From contig OZ245769.1 of the NCBI GenBank assembly GCA_965227745.1, positions 6,014,001-6,078,000 on the forward strand: DNA of 64,000 nucleotides. Direction: 5' to 3'. Under the pieces are notes generated by a model. That model was given only the letters and a program-made list of their open reading frames with translations. It did not search any database and was not told the DNA's origin. The DNA comes from GAS368 sp965227745. Lineage in GTDB: Bacteria > Verrucomicrobiota > Verrucomicrobiia > Opitutales > Opitutaceae. Position numbers and translations under genes: made by a program. This document shows, piece by piece, positions 51,723 to 60,551 of the stretch (its first letter is position 1; each line of letters starts with the position of its first letter).

Positions 51723-52424
51723 ATGACTCTCCTCGAACTGACCGAACCCCTGTTTCAATTCGTGTGCCGCCTCAACCGCGTCGCACGCAAGAACGCGCCC
51801 AGCAACTACGACGATGTGCGCTCCGATATCGGCGCGCTCTTTGCGACGATGGAGGAAAAGTCGCGGTCTGAGCACCGACTTTCATCGCAGTATCGGAAAA
51901 TGGAGCCGGCCCTGATTTATTTCGTGGACTCGGTCATCGCGGAAAGCCGCCTGCCGTACGCGAGCACATGGCATCAGGATCGTCTCGCCTATGCCAAGGA
52001 TGAGCTTTCAGGCGATGAGCGTTTCTTCGAACTGCTCGATCAAACTCAGACGGAGCGCGGCGAGGAGGCGGCGGAGCGGCTCGCTGTTTTCTATACCTGC
52101 TTGGGGCTTGGTTTCACTGGGATGTACGCGGGGCAACACGACGAGATCAAACGTCGGATGGAGACACTTGCCCCGCGCATTCGCAATTTCGTCGAGAGCG
52201 ACGATTCGGCGCGTATTTGCCCGTCGGCATACGAACACGTCAATACGGCCAACTTACCTTTACCGGTCGGTACGCGGCTACTCGGCATCGTCATCCTCTT
52301 TGTCGGCCTGCTGATCATCGTGGTCATGACAAATGTGGTCTTGTTCAAGTCGGCTTCGTCCGAGCTCTCCACCTCGCTTGATAAGATCATCAAAAATGAC
52401 CCGGCGGCGGGGTCGAAACGCTAA
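51723..52424 (+). CDS. tssL: T6SS membrane complex protein TssL (DotU/IcmH family)
   Basis: TssL is an inner-membrane protein with a cytoplasmic hook-shaped domain that contacts TssK and TssM. The protein is 233 residues. The DotU domain is recognisable from LTEPLFQFVCRLNR near residue 5, then DDVRSDIGALFATMEE, YFVDSVIAES, and FFELLDQT. A single C-terminal TM covers about 186-208 (LLGIVILFVGLLIIVVM). There is no C-terminal OmpA-like peptidoglycan-binding domain, so wall anchoring must come from another protein; the LysM protein at 60552 is a candidate. Confidence 0.93.
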   Translation: MTLLELTEPLFQFVCRLNRVARKNAPSNYDDVRSDIGALFATMEEKSRSEHRLSSQYRKMEPALIYFVDSVIAESRLPYASTWHQDRLAYAKDELSGDERFFELLDQTQTERGEEAAERLAVFYTCLGLGFTGMYAGQHDEIKRRMETLAPRIRNFVESDDSARICPSAYEHVNTANLPLPVGTRLLGIVILFVGLLIIVVMTNVVLFKSASSELSTSLDKIIKNDPAAGSKR

Positions 52425-52428
52425 TTTC

Positions 52429-52433
52429 GGAGG
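52429..52433 (+). promoter_or_regulatory. Strong ribosome binding site for tssM
   Basis: GGAGG at 52429-52433 lies 9 nt before the tssM ATG at 52443. Clear Shine-Dalgarno motifs are rare in this window, so this one fixes the tssM start and suggests efficient translation. Confidence 0.7.
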
Positions 52434-52442
52434 TACATCACC

Positions 52443-55400
52443 ATGGAACAGTTCACCAACTTACCCGGCGCCGTCAAAGGACTGATCGCCGCCCTCGCTG
52501 CGGGATTCCTCGCTGCAGTCGTCTATATTATCTGCGTGATTCCGCCGGAGGCGCGGACGGTCGTACTGATTGGCCTGCTCATTGTCTTGGTGCTGCTCGG
52601 GCTCTACCTGATGGCCCTTCACTTCGTGCGAAAACGCCAGGCCGCCAAGATGGGTGGCGACATGTCGCAAGCTAGCACGGTCACCCCGCGGGGCGTCTGC
52701 GATCCCAACCAAAGGGCGAAGCTCGACCAACTGCGGCAGAAATTTCAGGCCGGCTTGAAGCAGTACAAGGCGCGCGGAAAAGACATCTACAAACTGCCGT
52801 GGTACGTGGTGGTGGGCGCACCGGGCGCAGGTAAAACCGAGGCCATCCGGCATTGCGAAGTGGGGTTCCCTCCCGGCATGCATGAAGAGCAACCGGGCAC
52901 CGGTGGCACTATCAATATGAACTGGTGGTTCACGGATCGGGCGATCCTACTCGATACCGCGGGTCGCCTGATGTTCGAGGAGGTGGCGCCGGGTGCGACC
53001 AGCGAGTGGCGGGAGTTCCTCACCCTGCTGCGTCGTTCTCGGCCGAACTGCCCGATCAATGGCCTCATGCTGGTCATTCCGGCGGATAGCTTGCTCACCG
53101 ATTCCTACGAGAAGATCGCGGAGAAGGCCTCGAAAATCGCGTCGCAGCTCAATACGATTCAAACCGCCCTCGATGTGCGGTTTCCGGTTTTCATCCTGAT
53201 CACCAAGACGGATTTGATCAACGGCTTCCGCGAGTTCTTCGAGCACGTCAAAGACGAGCATCTTCGGCATCAGATTCTAGGCTGGTCCAATCCGGACCAG
53301 CTCGACCAGCCGTTCCGCCCGGAGTTGGTCGACCAGCATCTTCAGCAGGTGGTGACTCGGGTGCGTCGCCGGCGGCTAGGGCTGCTGCAGGACCCTACAC
53401 CTCGTGGCGAAACGGAGTCCACTGGGACGGCCGCGCCGTGGGCCACCGGGCCCTCGAGTTCGGATGCGCCCCGGCGCTTGGATGAAGTCGACTCCCTCTT
53501 TTCACTGCCAAGCAGCTTGGAGCAAATGGCTCCGCGGTTGAAGCGATACCTCGAGAAAATTTTCGTATCGAGCGAGTGGTCTTCTCCGCCGCTTTTTCTT
53601 CGGGGCATTTATTTCACTTCAGCCATGCGCGTGGGCGCGGCGCTCGACACCGAGCTGGCGCAGGCGGTCGGTATCCCGGTCAGTGAATTGCCGGAGGGAA
53701 GGGCGTGGAAGACCGAGAGCTCCTATTTCCTTCGCGACCTGTTCCTCGAAAAGATCTTTGCGGAGCGCGGTCTCGTTACCCGAGCCAGCAATACTCGGAC
53801 GATGCTGCGCCGGCGCCAGGTACTGATCTTCGGCAGTATTTTTGTGGGATTCCTCCTCGTCGTGGCCTTTTCTTGGATCGGATCGAATTCGTTGGAGCGG
53901 AGCGTAAAGAAGGAACGCGATTTGTGGGCCGTGGGAAGCGAACGCTGGGAAAATGGCACATGGCGCCCGATCGTGGCGCAGCCCTTTGCCACCAGTCTCG
54001 ACTTCTCGTATAATGGCGGGGCTGTCGTGTCCATCGGTGAAGAAAAGAAACCGATGAAACTCTCGGAGTATCACCGCGCTCTCGCTGAGATGGCCAAGTC
54101 GGACATCGATATTCCGTGGGTCTTCGCGCCAATGGGACATTGGGTCGTGGGTGCCAATGCCGCCCGCAAACGGGCGCAACGCATCATCTTCGAGGGTGGC
54201 GTGGTAAAGCCGATCGTGATGATGTCGCGAGCGAAGATCGAAAACTCGCGCGACAATTGGTCACCGCGCAGTTCGGAGGCGCTGACCTTTTTAGTCCGCC
54301 TCGAGGGCATGATCTACAATCGTGGCGCCGGGCCCTCTTCCGAAGATCTCTCGGGGGTGAATTTCCTGAAACCACCCGCGGGTTTCTTGTACGGCGATAC
54401 CAAAGCGGATCCCGATCTGGTCTCGGCCTTTGAGTGGACTTATGCGAAGGGCGGCGACGGACGTGGCTTCTGGCCACCTTACTGGCTATCCGAGGGATTC
54501 AGCTTGGAGGGTAATCCTCACATCAATGCCGGACTCAAAGGTTTCCTCGACGCCGGGGTAAAGAACCAAAAGACGCAGGAAGACAGCTTCCAGCAGATAA
54601 AGATCGTACGCGTGGAACTGCGCACGTTGGGACAGCTTGAGGCGGAACTGGCGAAACTCTCGGTCCAGCCGGGAGTGACCAGCGATGCGCTCAATTCGGC
54701 CTTTGGTAATTACTCGCGGCAAAAAGCCCTCGTCGAAGGTGTGATTGCCGAGGTTGGGAAGAAGGGACTCTTTGGCCCCGGAGCGGTGGGGCTCTACGGA
54801 TCGTACAAACAAATTGTCGAGGACGCGCGCAAGCAATCGGAGACAGCTTTCAAACAACTTCAGTCTGAGATTGATCGGTTTTCGGCTCTCGTCGTCGACA
54901 ATCCCAAGGAGAAGCCCTTTACTTTGCCGGGCGATATCCGGCGGAAACTCGTGGGCGTCCAACAGCAGATCAAGAAGCAGATGGATGAGATGTTTGCTCC
55001 TGAGGAACTCTCCGAGTTGCAAGCGCTCGACCGGCTGTTCTTGGAAAAAAATCCGGCAGGGGAGGCTGTCTTTACAACGCGATCCGAACTTTATCAGCTC
55101 GCGCTCGATCAACTCCGCGAGCCGCCGGGTGCGACGGGTTCGCTCATCGGGAGCTTTGCCAAGCAAATCGACCAGCTCAAAGCCGGACTCACGGCGGTGC
55201 GGGAGAAAGGCGAACTCTACCGCGCGAGTTATGCCAGCGAGATGAATGGCATTCTGCGTCGGCTGATCGAAATGGCCCAAACGCGCCGCTTAGAAGGGCT
55301 CTATGAGCGCTATCTCAACGAGGTCGAAGAGACCCTGCGCCGTCAGGTGAGCTTCCCCTTGCTCGGGACGAGCGCAGGATCGATGTCCGTCGATGATTTG

Positions 55401-56006
55401 AAAAAGTTCGACGCTTCGATGCGCAGCGTCCGCAAGGACCTGCCCACGCTGCGCAGTGGGACGCCGCCTGCCAAGGTGGTCGCTGGACTCGACCTGCTGG
55501 AAACGCGCGTCCAGCGCCTGAGTGCGCTTTCCGAGGCGCTGCTCGGCGATGAAGGGCGGCCGATTTCGGTCACCGTTACATTGCTCAGTTTGGATGACCA
55601 GAAGCAGCGTCTCGGCTCCAGTAAATTCGATGAAATGTTCGTCGGTAATCTCTGGCGGTTTATCCGCGTGAAGGGTCCTCGGCTGCGCACCGAAGCACCG
55701 GCCAATACGGATTTGGCCAAGGGGAGTGTGGCCGATGCTGGGATCACCTTGGAACTGTTCCGCCCGCGCGATGAACCGGATAAGCCCAGCGTGCAGTACG
55801 CCTTGGGCGGAAATGTCGAGTGGGCGATTTTGCGGATGCTGCAGGAGCCCAAGGTAAAGCGCCTGGCCGGAGGAAAAGATTGGGAGGTCACGATCCCTCA
55901 AAAAGCCGAAGATGGTCGCGACCGCTTCCTTGTCTTGCTGCTACGATTCGAAAAACCGCTCCCCGACCTCGACCAGTGGCCGAATGCCGTTCGTCTCGGA
56001 TTGTAA
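52443..56006 (+). CDS. tssM: T6SS membrane complex protein TssM (IcmF/VasK)
   Basis: TssM is the inner-membrane backbone of the T6SS trans-envelope complex; its periplasmic part reaches TssJ. The protein is 1,187 residues. Two TM helices lie near residues 12-58 and a third near 459-480. Between them is a GTPase-like cytoplasmic domain with Walker A GAPGAGKT at 125-132 and the DTAGR motif in ILLDTAGR, so NTP binding looks intact. The long periplasmic part is helical, ending in a beta-rich C-terminal domain (FLVLLLRFEKPLPD), the usual TssJ-binding side. It is preceded by tssL with an 18-bp gap and followed by the TagF fusion after 20 bp. Confidence 0.95.
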   Translation: MEQFTNLPGAVKGLIAALAAGFLAAVVYIICVIPPEARTVVLIGLLIVLVLLGLYLMALHFVRKRQAAKMGGDMSQASTVTPRGVCDPNQRAKLDQLRQKFQAGLKQYKARGKDIYKLPWYVVVGAPGAGKTEAIRHCEVGFPPGMHEEQPGTGGTINMNWWFTDRAILLDTAGRLMFEEVAPGATSEWREFLTLLRRSRPNCPINGLMLVIPADSLLTDSYEKIAEKASKIASQLNTIQTALDVRFPVFILITKTDLINGFREFFEHVKDEHLRHQILGWSNPDQLDQPFRPELVDQHLQQVVTRVRRRRLGLLQDPTPRGETESTGTAAPWATGPSSSDAPRRLDEVDSLFSLPSSLEQMAPRLKRYLEKIFVSSEWSSPPLFLRGIYFTSAMRVGAALDTELAQAVGIPVSELPEGRAWKTESSYFLRDLFLEKIFAERGLVTRASNTRTMLRRRQVLIFGSIFVGFLLVVAFSWIGSNSLERSVKKERDLWAVGSERWENGTWRPIVAQPFATSLDFSYNGGAVVSIGEEKKPMKLSEYHRALAEMAKSDIDIPWVFAPMGHWVVGANAARKRAQRIIFEGGVVKPIVMMSRAKIENSRDNWSPRSSEALTFLVRLEGMIYNRGAGPSSEDLSGVNFLKPPAGFLYGDTKADPDLVSAFEWTYAKGGDGRGFWPPYWLSEGFSLEGNPHINAGLKGFLDAGVKNQKTQEDSFQQIKIVRVELRTLGQLEAELAKLSVQPGVTSDALNSAFGNYSRQKALVEGVIAEVGKKGLFGPGAVGLYGSYKQIVEDARKQSETAFKQLQSEIDRFSALVVDNPKEKPFTLPGDIRRKLVGVQQQIKKQMDEMFAPEELSELQALDRLFLEKNPAGEAVFTTRSELYQLALDQLREPPGATGSLIGSFAKQIDQLKAGLTAVREKGELYRASYASEMNGILRRLIEMAQTRRLEGLYERYLNEVEETLRRQVSFPLLGTSAGSMSVDDLKKFDASMRSVRKDLPTLRSGTPPAKVVAGLDLLETRVQRLSALSEALLGDEGRPISVTVTLLSLDDQKQRLGSSKFDEMFVGNLWRFIRVKGPRLRTEAPANTDLAKGSVADAGITLELFRPRDEPDKPSVQYALGGNVEWAILRMLQEPKVKRLAGGKDWEVTIPQKAEDGRDRFLVLLLRFEKPLPDLDQWPNAVRLGL

Positions 56007-56026
56007 TCACCCAGAGTTGACCCGCC

Positions 56027-59000
56027 GTGAGCTCCTTCCCGAAGTCATTCCTCCGCGAGGACATTCCCTCCGGCGTGCGAGTTGTCTTGGCGGCTTTTGG
56101 CAAACACCCCGGATGGGATGATCATATCGATGATCTGGGGCTCGAAACGCAGTCGCTGATCGCAGCGAAGCGATCTATCTATCTGGAGGGGATTGGTGGC
56201 CAGATCGATTCAGCCGGCTGGGATAAGCTCGATTCGGCGAACCGCACTGAGGGATTTGACCACCTGTTTCTGTGGCAACGGGGCGCCCAATCCCTGCTCG
56301 GTTGTATCGCATCTTCGCGTGACGGCAAGGGGCGCTCCCAATACCCGATCATCCTCTGTGCTCAGTTTGTCGGAATACCTCGCGGCGAAATTCTTCAAGA
56401 GCTTCGACCGATTATTGAGCGTGCCATGAGTGCGTGTCGGGCTACCACGGTGGCCGACGATGTCCGGAGGATCGTCGCCGAAGCCCGCGATCAGCTGCGT
56501 CAGGCGATCACGGCGATAGAGGGTGGCACGGTTTCGGCGCCACCACCGCTGCGCCCAGCGTTGACGCAACTACCCGGTCACGCGGCGTTGGGACCCGTCG
56601 ACGAAGGCCTATTTCGAATTCTCTATCAGGTCAAAAATCAGCTGGTTCCATGGGCACGCGGTCGGACCGGTAAGGGCCGCGATGAAAGTGCTGCGACCGG
56701 AGTCCACATCCGGTTACCCCGGGTCTTGGAAGCGGAGCAAGACGCTCTCGAAGCCTGGGCGGAATTGATGGGATCGCAGCTCGATCCCCTCGCCCCGAAA
56801 CTATTTTTGGTGCCGCGACGAGGCTCGTGGGTCGACGTGGTCATAGGGGAGACGTCGATGGCCGATTTCTTTGGCCTACGGGCCAATACTCGGGCAATTC
56901 CGTGCGCGAGCGAAGTGCCGTATGCGATGGACGACGCCTTTCGTGGCGAAGCCCAGGCGTTGATTGCCATGCTAGCGGCGGGAAGCGCGGATGCCCGCAC
57001 GATTTTTGGGCCGTTGGACAGTACGCCGGTGTCGGTGCGAGCTGCGGCGAAGGCCGAGGCCAGGGAAAAATTAGAAAAATTCAGCCAGAAGCTACCCAGC
57101 CTTGAGAAAAAATATCTGGTTTGGGGCGCGGTCGGGGCGGGGCTGCTGGCAGTGATAGTCACCGTCATACTCATGTCCGGCGGTCGTGAAGCGACGCCGG
57201 CCAAACCCACGCTCCAGCCCGTCATCACTCCTCCTCCCAAAGAAACCGTCAAAACGACAATGAATGAGGCGCCGCCGTCAGGCGCGGTGGAGAATTGGCG
57301 AAAGCTCTGCCAAGCGTACTACAGTTGGGCTGGGCCTTTGAAACAGGCATTGGACGACAAGGGGCAGGGGCTGGACGGGAAGCCTTTGAGGGGCGTGCGG
57401 GAAAATTGGAGCAAGGACGAGTACCTGCGGAAGGAAATCGTCGCGCGAGCTGACGGCCCTTCCGGACTCGCGCAGTACGACCCGAGCCTGCTTGGCGAAT
57501 CGAAACTTGCATTGAACGAGCTTCAGGATGCGCCGCCGGCTTCGCTCGCCACTCCCGAGATGGAAGCAAAGGTGGAGCGGGCACTACGCGCGGTGACTGA
57601 AATCGGTGACGCGGTGGAGAAATGGCCGGCACTCGCGCAAGTCCGAGAAGACGTCGCGAAGCTCGCGGGCTGGGGCTGGACCCAGCCGGTCGCCGGTCTC
57701 AAGGTCTCGGAGAAGATTGTGCTCCGGAGCGATTTGGTGTCGGCAGTGAACGGGGTACTGGACGCACGGACCGCACTAGCCCCCGTCGTGGTTAATGGTG
57801 GTCGCTTTCAAGCGTCGCTGGTCGCCCTTGAAAAATCTGGCGATCCGTCGCTCGCCGCACTGGCTCCGGTACTTCGTAAAGGTGCGGTCGCGTCGAAAAA
57901 CTTACCGGAACTCGATAAGTTTCTCGATGCCATCATTCCCGATCTCGAAGCGGTCGCTAAGGTGATATCAAGTGATTGGAGCGACGGACGTATCGATCAA
58001 AAGCAGTTTTTGAAAGAACGTGGGGCGGACTGGGCCACAGGCATGACCGAGGCGGCCTTGCTCAAGAAATGGTTGGCGGGGGTCCAGGGCTACTCCCTGG
58101 TTACCGGGGCAACTGCGATGCTTCCGTTGGCGGAGTGGCAGCAGAATGTGGCGGCGGCGAGGGATGCATTGGCACAGCTAAGCAAGGTGCCGGACGCCGA
58201 TCCGCGAGTGTTTAGCCAGCGAGTGGCGGCATTGGAGAAGCAATGGGCAGATTTGGCCGCTGGTCCCGCGATCCAGAAAGAGGCGGTAGACCGAGCATCG
58301 AAAGCCCAAAATCTAGTCGGCAGTATGAGGGCGCTCGCCGTGGAGATCGACGCGGAAGTGGGGCGGAAGTCGAATCCCGAAGCTTGGCTGCAGCAGGTAC
58401 GAGCGGCACAGATCTCGGAATCCGCCACGGTAGACAAATTCTGGCAGCTGAAACGCGAGGAACTTCTCAGCGGAGTTAACGCGGCGGCGCTGCAGCGAGA
58501 TTTCGAACTCCGTAAACGCGTGGAATCAATTCAGCGCAGTCTGCGCGAATTCATCGATGCGGCAGTCGTGGTCGTGCCGGCGAACCTACCCGATAAACAG
58601 GTCAAGGAGATGGATCCCCGCATCGCAAAGGAGCTGAAAATAGCGCAAGACCGACGTCGAGAGAGCGTCCTCGGCACCTTGTTGGAAAAGATCCAATGGG
58701 CCGGCACCGGAACGCCTACGATACCTTTCGCAGACTTTTGGGCCAAGCCACCGGCGAAAGAGATAGTCGCCGATTTTAACAAGGCCGCCGGTGAATTGGC
58801 GGATGCGGGTGCCGAACTCACTCGCATCGCTCGGCAACTCGATGAGGGCTATGCTTGGCAGGGGGCCGGAATGAGTGATTCTTTTCCCGAAGGGTATTGG
58901 ACCAAGCTGAATCTGGGCGACTCGATGCCCTTCATATCGGAAGTCATCCAGCGTTTCCGTGATCTGAACAAATTGGTGGCCACTACAGACAGGGCGGTGC

Positions 59001-60490
59001 TGATCACCACGGTTCGAAACGGACCGCTGGCGTCGGCGACCACGGCGTGGTGGCGCCTGGGCGAATTGCCCGACTGGTTGAGCGAAATTAAACCCGACGA
59101 CTTGACGATCGATCTGGAGTTGTCGAAGGCACTGAAAACGCGCGGTGAGAAAGAGATCACGGAGAAGGCGCGGGCGGGATTTACAAAATCGATCGATCAA
59201 GAAATGCGTACCCGGTGGCAAAATGGTTTGATGAACGCGAAGTCCGATGAATACCGCCGGCGTCTCTACGGCTCAGCCACAGCGTTTGCCGTGTCAGACT
59301 CGGACCCAAAGCTCAGCGCCGAGCAGCGGTTTAATCTCAAGCTGTCCACATGGAGCAAGAAAGCGGCGACTATCGCGACGGCGGCTGATCGCGACACGCT
59401 CGTCAAAGAGCTGCGAGGCTTGGCTCCGACGGGTTCGACATCCGTTGCACTCTGGTTAGAGCAATTGGAGAAAGTCAGTTTCGTAGGTGAGCAAACCGAT
59501 CTGACAACACTCGGTCCGGGCAAGGCGGGCTGGACTTTGGAAATGTCGAAGCGGCCCGACGGTCTTAGTTTCGTATGGAAAAGCCCGCAGGGCCGGAGCC
59601 ATCAGCTCGAGTTTGCGCGAGTGACCCTAGCTTCTGGCCAAAGTTCGTACCTCGGTACGACCGAAGTGCCGGTGCAGCTTTTCATCGATTGGGTAGACGC
59701 GAAGAATTTGGGACAACCGGTCGCGGACTCGCTGCGCACCATGTTGGCGGACTTTGCGCCGAATGACCCCCGACAAGGACCGCGAAGTTTTGCGATTACC
59801 AAGGGAGGGAGCGCGTCGGGCTGGACGTTCACGCGCAAAGAAAATGAACAGTGGTTGATCCCGTCGCTAGAACAAGATGAGAAAGCCCCACGCCCCACCG
59901 CACTCACGCCGGTAAACTATGTCTCGTACCAGACAGCCAAGCTGGTGTGTGAAGCACTGAATTGTCGTCTGCCCAAGGAACTCGAGTGGCAGGCGGCGGT
60001 GAAATCGGAACTGCCAGACGCGAAGTCACCCCCGCCCAATTTGCGCGATGCCACCTGGAGCCAGTACGTAGAGCTGCTCGATGCCAAAAAGGATTTCAAC
60101 AGCTGGCCCAACAAAGATATCTTCTTCTACGGAAAGGAATCTCCCATGGCTAAACCCAAGGCGGCGAGTACCAGCACTGACGGCTTTCTCTGGTTCGACG
60201 ACGTTCGGAGCAAGTCCGAGCGCACCTTCTCCCATTTGGTGGGAAATGTCGCAGAGTTTGTGACCGATGCTAACGATCAACCCGGAGTGATCGGCGGCTC
60301 CGCGCTTTCGCCCCCGGACATGAAGGTCGATCAGTTTTATAAGGCCTCGGCTTCAGACCGAAAAGGGTACTCGGATGTCGGGTTCCGCCTTGCTTTCAGC
60401 GTGGAACATGAGTCGGGTGCCGCACTCGTACAGCGCCTTTTGCTAACCGCTCCTTTGCTGGCCGAAGCCGCCAAAACCAAGGGCCCATGA
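56027..60490 (+). CDS. TagF - TM - large periplasmic region - FGE/TagR-like fusion protein (1,487 aa)
   Basis: The N-terminal 170 or so residues match TagF/DUF2094, a cytoplasmic negative regulator of T6SS. They show FGKHPGWDDHI at 24-34, a GIGG segment, and SRDGKGRSQYP near 97-107. A TM helix lies at 364-383. The rest is predicted periplasmic: about 800 helical residues and a C-terminal FGE-like fold (GTTEVPVQLF, then GNVAEF at 1406-1411, GGSALSPP, GYSDVGFRLAF) that lacks the catalytic cysteines of true FGE enzymes. Collinear landmarks shared with the 45141 protein include NPEAWL (783 against 694), AWWRLGELP (1007 against 919) and the whole end. The start is GTG, 20 bp after tssM. It may transmit envelope signals to the TagF head. 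Such a fusion is not known to me. Confidence 0.85.
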   Translation: MSSFPKSFLREDIPSGVRVVLAAFGKHPGWDDHIDDLGLETQSLIAAKRSIYLEGIGGQIDSAGWDKLDSANRTEGFDHLFLWQRGAQSLLGCIASSRDGKGRSQYPIILCAQFVGIPRGEILQELRPIIERAMSACRATTVADDVRRIVAEARDQLRQAITAIEGGTVSAPPPLRPALTQLPGHAALGPVDEGLFRILYQVKNQLVPWARGRTGKGRDESAATGVHIRLPRVLEAEQDALEAWAELMGSQLDPLAPKLFLVPRRGSWVDVVIGETSMADFFGLRANTRAIPCASEVPYAMDDAFRGEAQALIAMLAAGSADARTIFGPLDSTPVSVRAAAKAEAREKLEKFSQKLPSLEKKYLVWGAVGAGLLAVIVTVILMSGGREATPAKPTLQPVITPPPKETVKTTMNEAPPSGAVENWRKLCQAYYSWAGPLKQALDDKGQGLDGKPLRGVRENWSKDEYLRKEIVARADGPSGLAQYDPSLLGESKLALNELQDAPPASLATPEMEAKVERALRAVTEIGDAVEKWPALAQVREDVAKLAGWGWTQPVAGLKVSEKIVLRSDLVSAVNGVLDARTALAPVVVNGGRFQASLVALEKSGDPSLAALAPVLRKGAVASKNLPELDKFLDAIIPDLEAVAKVISSDWSDGRIDQKQFLKERGADWATGMTEAALLKKWLAGVQGYSLVTGATAMLPLAEWQQNVAAARDALAQLSKVPDADPRVFSQRVAALEKQWADLAAGPAIQKEAVDRASKAQNLVGSMRALAVEIDAEVGRKSNPEAWLQQVRAAQISESATVDKFWQLKREELLSGVNAAALQRDFELRKRVESIQRSLREFIDAAVVVVPANLPDKQVKEMDPRIAKELKIAQDRRRESVLGTLLEKIQWAGTGTPTIPFADFWAKPPAKEIVADFNKAAGELADAGAELTRIARQLDEGYAWQGAGMSDSFPEGYWTKLNLGDSMPFISEVIQRFRDLNKLVATTDRAVLITTVRNGPLASATTAWWRLGELPDWLSEIKPDDLTIDLELSKALKTRGEKEITEKARAGFTKSIDQEMRTRWQNGLMNAKSDEYRRRLYGSATAFAVSDSDPKLSAEQRFNLKLSTWSKKAATIATAADRDTLVKELRGLAPTGSTSVALWLEQLEKVSFVGEQTDLTTLGPGKAGWTLEMSKRPDGLSFVWKSPQGRSHQLEFARVTLASGQSSYLGTTEVPVQLFIDWVDAKNLGQPVADSLRTMLADFAPNDPRQGPRSFAITKGGSASGWTFTRKENEQWLIPSLEQDEKAPRPTALTPVNYVSYQTAKLVCEALNCRLPKELEWQAAVKSELPDAKSPPPNLRDATWSQYVELLDAKKDFNSWPNKDIFFYGKESPMAKPKAASTSTDGFLWFDDVRSKSERTFSHLVGNVAEFVTDANDQPGVIGGSALSPPDMKVDQFYKASASDRKGYSDVGFRLAFSVEHESGAALVQRLLLTAPLLAEAAKTKGP

Positions 60491-60551
60491 CCCTGTTTTT
60501 CCTTCGGAAATAATTTCGTAGATTTTAACCACTCTGTCCGCCCTTCGTTTC

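Noticed and set aside
56027..60490. Active formylglycine-generating (sulfatase-activating) enzyme function for the FGE-like domains here and at 45141
   Set aside because: The C-terminal parts lack the cysteine pair of the FGE active site near the GGS..GFR region, and no sulfatase gene is nearby; a TagR-like structural role fits better.
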